From contig NZ_JAERRH010000017.1 of NCBI RefSeq assembly GCF_016741855.1, positions 107,938 through 171,937 on the forward strand: 64,000 bases of DNA, in the 5' to 3' direction. Source of the stretch: Streptomyces musisoli (GTDB taxonomy: Bacteria > Actinomycetota > Actinomycetes > Streptomycetales > Streptomycetaceae). A model generated the notes under the pieces. It saw only the letters and a program-made list of their open reading frames with translations, did not search any database and was not told where the DNA came from. How positions within the stretch are numbered: the stretch's first letter is position 1; the number at the start of each line of letters is the position of its first letter. The position numbers were made by a program, and so were the translations under genes. Shown here one piece after another: positions 56,683 to 64,000 of the stretch.

Positions 56683-59600
56683 CGGGCGTACTCCTCGGCT
56701 GCTGCGTCGTGTTGTCCGTCGTCGGCGGCGGGCCCGGTCGTCCAGGCCACCACGTAGCCGCGTTCCGGCAGGGCGGGCGGGTTGGTCACCGGTGCGCAGT
56801 GCACGGTGCAGGCGCGTTCCAGGCGGCCGGAGACCAGCAGCCGGGTGCCGTCGGGGGCGGCCTCCAGCACGGCGAAGTCCCGGGGCCGGCCGCCGAATCC
56901 GACGCCTTCGGCCTTGGCGACCGCCTCCTTGGCGGCCCAGAAGCGGGTGAACCACACGGCCTCCGGTTCGCCGCCGTCCGCACACCGGGCGCGCAGGAGC
57001 CGCAGTTCCGCCGGGCCGAGCGCGGTGGTGAGGGTCGCCGGGTCGCGATCGGTGATCTCTTCGATGTCGATGCCGGGACCGGGCCGCGGGCGGTGCGGGC
57101 GGACGATCGCCACGCCCGCCTCGGCCCGGTGGGCGAGCGAGATGTCCAGCGGGGGCAGGGCGCGGCCGTGCAGGCCGGTGATCCGGGGGCGGCCGAGTTC
57201 GTCGTTGGTCACCCGGATCTCCGCCGGGAAGACGGGTCCTTCGCCGTGTTGCCAGAGCCAGTGGCGCACGGCGTCCTTGACGGCGATCCGCCCGAGCAGC
57301 CACTGCCGGCGTCCGCGCGGCGGCCGCTGCGCGTAGGCGGCGCGTTCCGCGCCGCCCAGCGAGTTGCGCATGATCAGCTCGCGTGAGGCGAGGTCCGGCC
57401 ACCGTTCGTGCACCAGCGCCCAGCCGCCGGGCATGGCGGTGGCGAGGGTGTGGCGTTCGGGGAAGCGTTCGACGGGGCGGGTCGTGGGGTCGTTGTCGAA
57501 GCGGCGGTCCTGCCAGCCGGTCAGCCGGGCCCACACCCGGCCGCCGACGGTCAGCTCCGCGTCCGCTTCCAGCGCGGTGTCCGTGAGGGAGGTGATCCGC
57601 AGCAGGCAGTGCACCTCGGTGCCGGGGGCCGGGTGCGGTCCGTGGAAGCGCGCCTGTGCCAGCTGCACCGGGAAGACGACGGTCCGCTCGGCGCGGGTCG
57701 CCATGATCCAGTAGCCCAGCAGCTGGCCGACGTTGTCGAGCAGGGCACCGGGGGCGGCCGGCGTGGTGATCACCCCGCGGACGTGCCGCTCGCCGATCGC
57801 GGTCAGCTCGGTCAGGCCCTGGAACCGCGGGCCGTGGAACATCCACCGGTCGCGGTAGAGCTGGGCCGCCGTGTGGTCGGGGACGCGTTCGCCGAGGTCC
57901 GGGAGCGGCCACGGCGGGGGCGGCGCCGGGTGGCGCGGCGCGAGTTCGACCACGGCGCGGGCGGTGGGCCCGAAGGTGACGACGACCCGGTCCGACTGCC
58001 CGGGGGCGGGGGTAACGGTGACCGGGTCCGGCTGCTCCGGGGCGGGGGTGACGGCGACCCGGTCCGACTGCCCGGGGAGGGGGGTGACGGTGACCGGGGC
58101 CGGCTGTTCCGGGGCGGGGGTGACGGTGACCCGGTCCGGCTGCCCGGGGGCGGGGGTGACGGTGACCGGGACGTCGACGGGTGGCGTCGCGGTGAGCCAG
58201 CGGTCGAACCGGGCACCGTACACGGCGACCGCCCGCCGACCGGGCACCGCGCGCTCGGCCGCGTCCATCATGTGCCGGACGATCGTGGTGGCGGGCACGA
58301 CCGGCCACCGGTCCTCCACATCCGGCCACCCGGGGCGCTGCGGGAAGAAGCAGTGGTCCAGAAGGTGGGGCATGGCCTGGGTGGAGACACGCAGGATCGT
58401 GGTTACGGGGGTGGGGTGGGGGGTGGTGGTGGCGGGGATGGTGGGTGCCGTTCCGAGGGTGGTGGTGGCGGGGTTAGTGGGTGCCGTTCCGAGAGTTGTG
58501 GTGACGGGGATGGTGGGTGCCGTTCCGAGGGTGGTGGTGGCCGGCATCGTTCCGGGTGTCGCGGCGGCGATGGACGTGAGGTTGCCCCGGCCGTCCGGAC
58601 CACGGCTCGCGGCGATCAGTTCGGCGGCCGTGTGCGCGGTGTCCCGCAGCAGGGCGGCCAGTTCGGCGGCGGCCGGATGACGCCGGGCGAGGTCGTCGAG
58701 CGCGGGGCCGGCATCGGAGCGGGCGGGGCCGGCATCGGAGCGGGCGGGGGCGGCTCCGGGGCAGGCGGGGGCGGCATCGGAGCGGGCGGGGGCGGCTCCG
58801 GGGCAGGCGGGGGCGGCATCGGAGCGGGCGGGGGCGGCTCCGGGGCAGGCGGTGGAGTCCTCCTCTACCCGGAGGGGATCGGCTGGCGGCGGAGGCGTCT
58901 CGCCGGTCGGCGCGGTCGGTCCACCCGGTCGTACGCCCGTCCCGCTCCCCCACAGTTGCGCGCGGAGCGCCTCACGGGACGGGCCGTCCAGTGACACCAG
59001 GGCGCTGCCGAGGTCGAGGCGGACGGGAAGGCGGGCGCCGGCCGGACGGGCGGCCGCGGCCTGGGACGACGGAGTCCCGGCCCCCCTGGACGCTGCCGAC
59101 GTTTCCGTGACCACTCCGGACGCTGCCGGCGGTTCCGTAACCGCCCCGGACGCTGCCGCTGCCACGCTCGTTCGGAGGGCTGCCGCTGCCGCCCCGGACG
59201 CTGCCGACGTTTCCGGGACGGCCCCGGACGCTGCCGACGTTTCCGTGACCGCTCCGGACACTGCCGGTGCCGTACTCCCCCCGGACACTGCCGGTGTCAC
59301 GGTGGCCCCGGTCGTCCACAGTGCGGTGGCGACGCGTCGGAGTTGGGCCAGGCCGCCGTGGTGGGGCGAGGTGGCGGCGACGGCCAGGTGATCACGGTCG
59401 CCGAGCGTGTCGCCGATGAGCGAGGTCAGCCGGCCGGGACCGGTCTGGACGAAGACGCGGTGGCCGGCGGCGTACATGGCCTCGGTCAGCTCGCGGAACC
59501 GGACGGGCTCCAGCAGGTGCCGTACGAACAGTTCGCGGACCCCCGGCTCGTCCCGTGGGAAGGGCGCCGCGGTCGTGCCCGACCACACCGGCACGGTCGG

Positions 59601-62252
59601 CGGGTGGAGCCGGAAGCGGTCGGCGGCCTCCTTGATCGGGGCGAGGAACGGTTCGAGCATCGGCGTGTGGAAGCCGGACCGGAACGGCAGCACCTGGCAG
59701 AGCACACCCTCGGCGCGCAGGGACCGGACGAACTCCTCCACCGCCGTGCCGGGACCGCAGACCATGGACTGGCGGGGCGCGTTGTCGTGGGAGAGCACGA
59801 TCCCGGCGTCCGCCCAGGCGGCGGCGAGCGTGGCGCGCACGTGCGCGGCGGAGGTGCCGACGGCGGCGAAGACGAGCCCCGGGACGGTCACCGAGTCAGG
59901 GTCGAACCCGGCCATGAACGCGTCCACCTGGGCGGCCGAGTACAGCCCGGCCGCGGCCATGGCCGTCCACTCGCCGACGCTGTGCCCGGCGACCGCGTCC
60001 GGTACGAGGCCCATGCGGCGCAGCGCCTGGTCCAGCAGGCGGCCCACGCCGACGACCCCGAAACCGTGCCGGCCGATGTCGCCGACCCGGACGTCCGAGC
60101 CGGTGCCGGCGACCGGGGGCAGGCCGAAGTGGGCGGCGATGTCGGCCGAGGGGGCGGTGAAGTCGGCCTCCAGTCCGGGGAAGACGAACGCCAGTCCGCC
60201 GCCGGCGCGGCCGAGCAGGGGTGCCGGGCGGAACCACACGTCGCTGCGGCCGTGCCAGGCGCGGCCCTTGGCCACCGTGCGGCGGGCCAGGGCGAGCCGC
60301 TTGGCGGTCGGGTCCACGACACCGAGACGGACCGGGCCGGCATCGGCGTGCGGCCGGTCGGAGCCGAGTCCGGCGGCGAGCACGGCGGAGTCGTCGGCGC
60401 CGAGGAGAGCGGCGAGTCCGGACACGTCGGCGGCGGCGAGCAACAGGACCCGCTCGGGCTCGGTGACACGCACGCGGCCGGGCACGGAGCCCGCGTCCGG
60501 TGCGGGCCTCGGCGGCGCGGGGGCCGGACACCCACCGGGCGCCTCCAACTCCCGCACAGGACCCGTACCCGGCCCACCCCTCGACAGCACAGGAGCCGGA
60601 CACCCGCCGGGCGCCTCCGCCGGAACCCGCACGGAGTCCGTCCCCGGTGCGGGCCTCGGCGGCGCGGGGGCCGGATGGTCGGTGGGCGCCTCCAACTCCC
60701 GCACAGGACCCGTACCCGGCCCACCCCTCGACAGCACAGGAGCCGGACACCCGCCGGGCGCCTCCGCCGGAACCCGCATGGCGTCCGTGCCCGATGCGGG
60801 CCTCGGCGGCGCGGGGGCCGGATGGTCGGTGGGCGCCTCCTCCAGTACCACGTGCGCGTTGATCCCGCCGAACCCGAACGCGTTCACCGCGGCCCGTCGG
60901 GGCGGCCGGCCCGCGGGGGCCGCCCAGGGGCGGGCCCGGTCCAGGGTGCGGAAGCGGGTGTCGGCGAGGCCGGGGTGCGGGTCGTCGCAGTGGAGGGTGG
61001 GCAGGAGCGTGCGATGGTGCAGGGCGAGCGCGGCCTTCACGAGGCCCGCCACCCCCGCCGCCGGCATGGTGTGGCCGATCATCGACTTCACCGAGCCGAG
61101 CACCGGGCGCTCGTCGGGCCCGCGTCCCGCTCCCGGTCCGAACACCGCCGCCAGCGTGGTGAGTTCGGCCGTGTCACCGGCGGGGGTGGCCGTGCCGTGT
61201 GCCTCCAGCAGGCCGACCGAGTCCGTGGCGGCGGGGTCGAGCCCGGCGGCACACCAGGCCTGGCGCACGGCCCGGCTCTGCCCGCCCGGATCGGGGGTGA
61301 CGAGCCCCGCCGTACGGCCGTCGCCGGCCACGCCCGTGCCGCGGATCACCGCGTACACCCGGTCCCCGTCGCGTTCGGCGTCCGTGAGCCGTTTCAGTAC
61401 GACGATCCCGGTGCCCTCGCCGATGAGGATGCCGTCGGCGTCGCGGTGGAAGGGCCGGATGCGCTCCGTCGGGGACAGGGCGCGCAGCTGGGAGAAGACG
61501 CTCCACAGGGTGATGTCGTGGCAGTGGTGCACTCCCCCGGCCAGCATCAGGTCGCAGCGGCCGGCGGTGAGCGCGGTGACCGCCTGGTCGACGGCGACCA
61601 GGGACGAGGCGCATGCCGCGTCCACGGTGTAGGCGGGGCCGCGCAGATCGAGGCGGTTGGCGATGCGGGAGGCGGCGAGGTTGGGGATTAGGCCGATCGC
61701 GGCGTCGGGGCTGTCCGGGCCGAGCCGTTCGGTGAACGCCTGCCGGACACGGTCGAGTTGGCCGGGCGTCAGGTCGGGCAGCAGCTCCCCCAGGGTCCGC
61801 GTGAGCTGGTGGGCGGTGCGTACCCGCTGGTCCAGCCGGGCCAGGCCGGGGGTCAGGTAGCCTCCGCGGCCGAGGACGACGCCGGCCCGGTGGCGTTCGG
61901 GAAGCCGGTCCGGGCCGCCCGCGTCGGCGAGCGCGACGGCGGCCACGTCGAGGGCGATCAGCTGGTCGGGCTCGGTGCCGGGCACGGAGGCGGGCATGAT
62001 GCCGTGGCGGGTGACCTCCACCTCGGCCAGGCCGTCCACGAATCCGCCGCGCCGGCAGTACACCTGGCCGGCGACGGCGGGTCCGGCGGCCGAGCCGGGA
62101 CGGTAGTAGTCGGCGTCCCAGCGGCCGGCGGGGACGTCGGTGATGGCGTCCCTGCCGTCCCGCAGATTGGCCCAGTAGGCGTCCAGGCCGGGGGCACCGG
62201 GCAGCAGCACCGCCATCCCGACGATGGCGACAGGTGTCTGACGCTCCGTCAT
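56679..62252 (-). CDS. Iterative type I PKS: KS-AT-DH-PPTase
   Basis: An 1857-residue megasynthase. KS ~8-470: active Cys214 (VDAACASSL), His352 (EAHGTATPAGD), His394 (SMIGHTMPAAG). AT ~685-985: Ser758 (GHSVGEW), His862 (SGFHTPML). DH-like hotdog ~1290-1600: PHLLDHCFFPQ and LLDNVGQLLGYWI. C-terminal Sfp/AcpS-type phosphopantetheinyl transferase ~1650-1800: GIDIEEI and FWAAKEAVAKAEG. No KR, ER or ACP is seen in it; KR is on the upstream gene and ACP is separate. The domain set and the fused PPTase resemble PUFA-synthase/HglE-type systems. The linkers and the DH domain hold five in-frame tandem repeats (listed separately). It starts at ATG 62252, 1 bp after the upstream stop. Confidence 0.88.
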   Translation of the reverse strand: MTERQTPVAIVGMAVLLPGAPGLDAYWANLRDGRDAITDVPAGRWDADYYRPGSAAGPAVAGQVYCRRGGFVDGLAEVEVTRHGIMPASVPGTEPDQLIALDVAAVALADAGGPDRLPERHRAGVVLGRGGYLTPGLARLDQRVRTAHQLTRTLGELLPDLTPGQLDRVRQAFTERLGPDSPDAAIGLIPNLAASRIANRLDLRGPAYTVDAACASSLVAVDQAVTALTAGRCDLMLAGGVHHCHDITLWSVFSQLRALSPTERIRPFHRDADGILIGEGTGIVVLKRLTDAERDGDRVYAVIRGTGVAGDGRTAGLVTPDPGGQSRAVRQAWCAAGLDPAATDSVGLLEAHGTATPAGDTAELTTLAAVFGPGAGRGPDERPVLGSVKSMIGHTMPAAGVAGLVKAALALHHRTLLPTLHCDDPHPGLADTRFRTLDRARPWAAPAGRPPRRAAVNAFGFGGINAHVVLEEAPTDHPAPAPPRPASGTDAMRVPAEAPGGCPAPVLSRGGPGTGPVRELEAPTDHPAPAPPRPAPGTDSVRVPAEAPGGCPAPVLSRGGPGTGPVRELEAPGGCPAPAPPRPAPDAGSVPGRVRVTEPERVLLLAAADVSGLAALLGADDSAVLAAGLGSDRPHADAGPVRLGVVDPTAKRLALARRTVAKGRAWHGRSDVWFRPAPLLGRAGGGLAFVFPGLEADFTAPSADIAAHFGLPPVAGTGSDVRVGDIGRHGFGVVGVGRLLDQALRRMGLVPDAVAGHSVGEWTAMAAAGLYSAAQVDAFMAGFDPDSVTVPGLVFAAVGTSAAHVRATLAAAWADAGIVLSHDNAPRQSMVCGPGTAVEEFVRSLRAEGVLCQVLPFRSGFHTPMLEPFLAPIKEAADRFRLHPPTVPVWSGTTAAPFPRDEPGVRELFVRHLLEPVRFRELTEAMYAAGHRVFVQTGPGRLTSLIGDTLGDRDHLAVAATSPHHGGLAQLRRVATALWTTGATVTPAVSGGSTAPAVSGAVTETSAASGAVPETSAASGAAAAALRTSVAAAASGAVTEPPAASGVVTETSAASRGAGTPSSQAAAARPAGARLPVRLDLGSALVSLDGPSREALRAQLWGSGTGVRPGGPTAPTGETPPPPADPLRVEEDSTACPGAAPARSDAAPACPGAAPARSDAAPACPGAAPARSDAGPARSDAGPALDDLARRHPAAAELAALLRDTAHTAAELIAASRGPDGRGNLTSIAAATPGTMPATTTLGTAPTIPVTTTLGTAPTNPATTTLGTAPTIPATTTPHPTPVTTILRVSTQAMPHLLDHCFFPQRPGWPDVEDRWPVVPATTIVRHMMDAAERAVPGRRAVAVYGARFDRWLTATPPVDVPVTVTPAPGQPDRVTVTPAPEQPAPVTVTPLPGQSDRVAVTPAPEQPDPVTVTPAPGQSDRVVVTFGPTARAVVELAPRHPAPPPPWPLPDLGERVPDHTAAQLYRDRWMFHGPRFQGLTELTAIGERHVRGVITTPAAPGALLDNVGQLLGYWIMATRAERTVVFPVQLAQARFHGPHPAPGTEVHCLLRITSLTDTALEADAELTVGGRVWARLTGWQDRRFDNDPTTRPVERFPERHTLATAMPGGWALVHERWPDLASRELIMRNSLGGAERAAYAQRPPRGRRQWLLGRIAVKDAVRHWLWQHGEGPVFPAEIRVTNDELGRPRITGLHGRALPPLDISLAHRAEAGVAIVRPHRPRPGPGIDIEEITDRDPATLTTALGPAELRLLRARCADGGEPEAVWFTRFWAAKEAVAKAEGVGFGGRPRDFAVLEAAPDGTRLLVSGRLERACTVHCAPVTNPPALPERGYVVAWTTGPAADDGQHDAAAEEYAR
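57986..58166. repeat. 36-bp in-frame repeat inside the DH domain (5 units)
   Basis: Five 12-residue units of the type VTVTPAPGQPDR (residues ~1362-1426 of the PKS) are inserted between DVPVTV and VVVTFGPTARAVV in the DH hotdog fold, where a single short turn is expected. Unlike the other repeats, this one is inside a domain rather than in a linker. Confidence 0.85.
58421..58538. repeat. 36-bp in-frame repeat (3 units) in a PKS linker
   Basis: Three copies of TTTLGTAPTIPA with one or two changes (residues ~1239-1278) in the linker just before the DH domain. Confidence 0.85.
58706..58850. repeat. 42-bp in-frame repeat (3 units) in a PKS linker
   Basis: Three copies of ACPGAAPARSDAAP (residues ~1135-1182), with a partial fourth, in the AT-DH linker. 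The DNA copies are nearly identical, so expansion is recent. Confidence 0.85.
59084..59285. repeat. ~30-bp degenerate in-frame repeat in a PKS linker
   Basis: Degenerate copies of SGAVTETSAA (residues ~990-1057) directly after the AT domain, Ala/Ser/Thr-rich and probably flexible. Confidence 0.7.
60539..60830. repeat. 147-bp in-frame repeat (2 units plus partial) in the KS-AT linker
   Basis: Two almost identical 49-residue units starting TDHPAPAPPRPA (residues 475-523 and 524-572), then a partial third. The near identity of the DNA copies implies recent duplication and could confuse short-read assembly. Confidence 0.9.
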
Positions 62253-62253
62253 T

Positions 62254-64000
<1,747 letters not shown>

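Overview
The window is about 64 kb of high-GC actinobacterial chromosome, most likely Streptomyces. The support is a very GC-rich third codon position, many GTG starts, ATGA/GTGA gene overlaps, families typical of the genus (SbcCD, ECF41-type sigma factor, UTRA-type GntR regulator, ROK and Lrp regulators, a P450 with its own redox partners, iterative type I PKS) and TTA leucine codons confined to two genes. No tRNA, rRNA, insertion sequence, integrase or CRISPR array was seen.

Layout. 0-13 kb: a truncated CBS-pair membrane protein, SGNH hydrolase, purB, mug, an ABC exporter divergent from a two-component system, a ROK regulator, a GntR/UTRA regulator, an ECF41-type sigma factor facing an F420-dependent-reductase-like gene, and an alpha/beta hydrolase. 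13-25 kb: PhoD phosphatase, ACT-GNAT protein, a 37-bp tandem repeat, a trans-sulfuration enzyme divergent from an AsnC regulator, a DUF885 peptidase, and a ferredoxin/ferredoxin reductase/P450 operon, then a rhodanese divergent from an Lrp regulator. 25-29.7 kb: sbcCD. 30.1-39.7 kb: an eight-gene cassette on the plus strand. 39.7-53.3 kb: housekeeping and transport genes (YigZ, SixA-like phosphatase, a degenerate cysteinyl-tRNA-synthetase-like protein, CoA-binding protein, APC permease, pobA, ArsR with a His-rich zinc CDF exporter, YbaK, XRE-cupin regulator with EamA transporter, acyltransferase, gamma carbonic anhydrase, DedA, LPG-synthase-like membrane protein). 53.3-64 kb: a tightly overlapping minus-strand operon that enters from the right edge (KR-bearing PKS, KS-AT-DH-PPTase PKS, free ACP, hydrolase, UGT-type glycosyltransferase, methyltransferase).

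Two loci stand out. The first is the 30.1-39.7 kb cassette: a small helical protein with a possible amyloid-like C-terminal tail, a large STAND/HEAT-like protein carrying a similar F-N-x-x-V motif, an SPFH-like protein, a PP2C phosphatase, an atypical Ser/Thr kinase, a vWA protein, a small unknown protein and a membrane protein with two RanBP2-type zinc ribbons. It looks like a phosphorylation-switch conflict or stress-signalling system, and a TTA codon early in the second gene suggests bldA-dependent developmental control. The second is the PKS operon. Its second PKS fuses KS, AT, DH and its own phosphopantetheinyl transferase, resembles PUFA/heterocyst-glycolipid-type synthases, and has five separate in-frame tandem repeats in linkers and inside the DH domain. 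Tandem repeats are also common elsewhere in the window, so this genome seems prone to slippage expansion.
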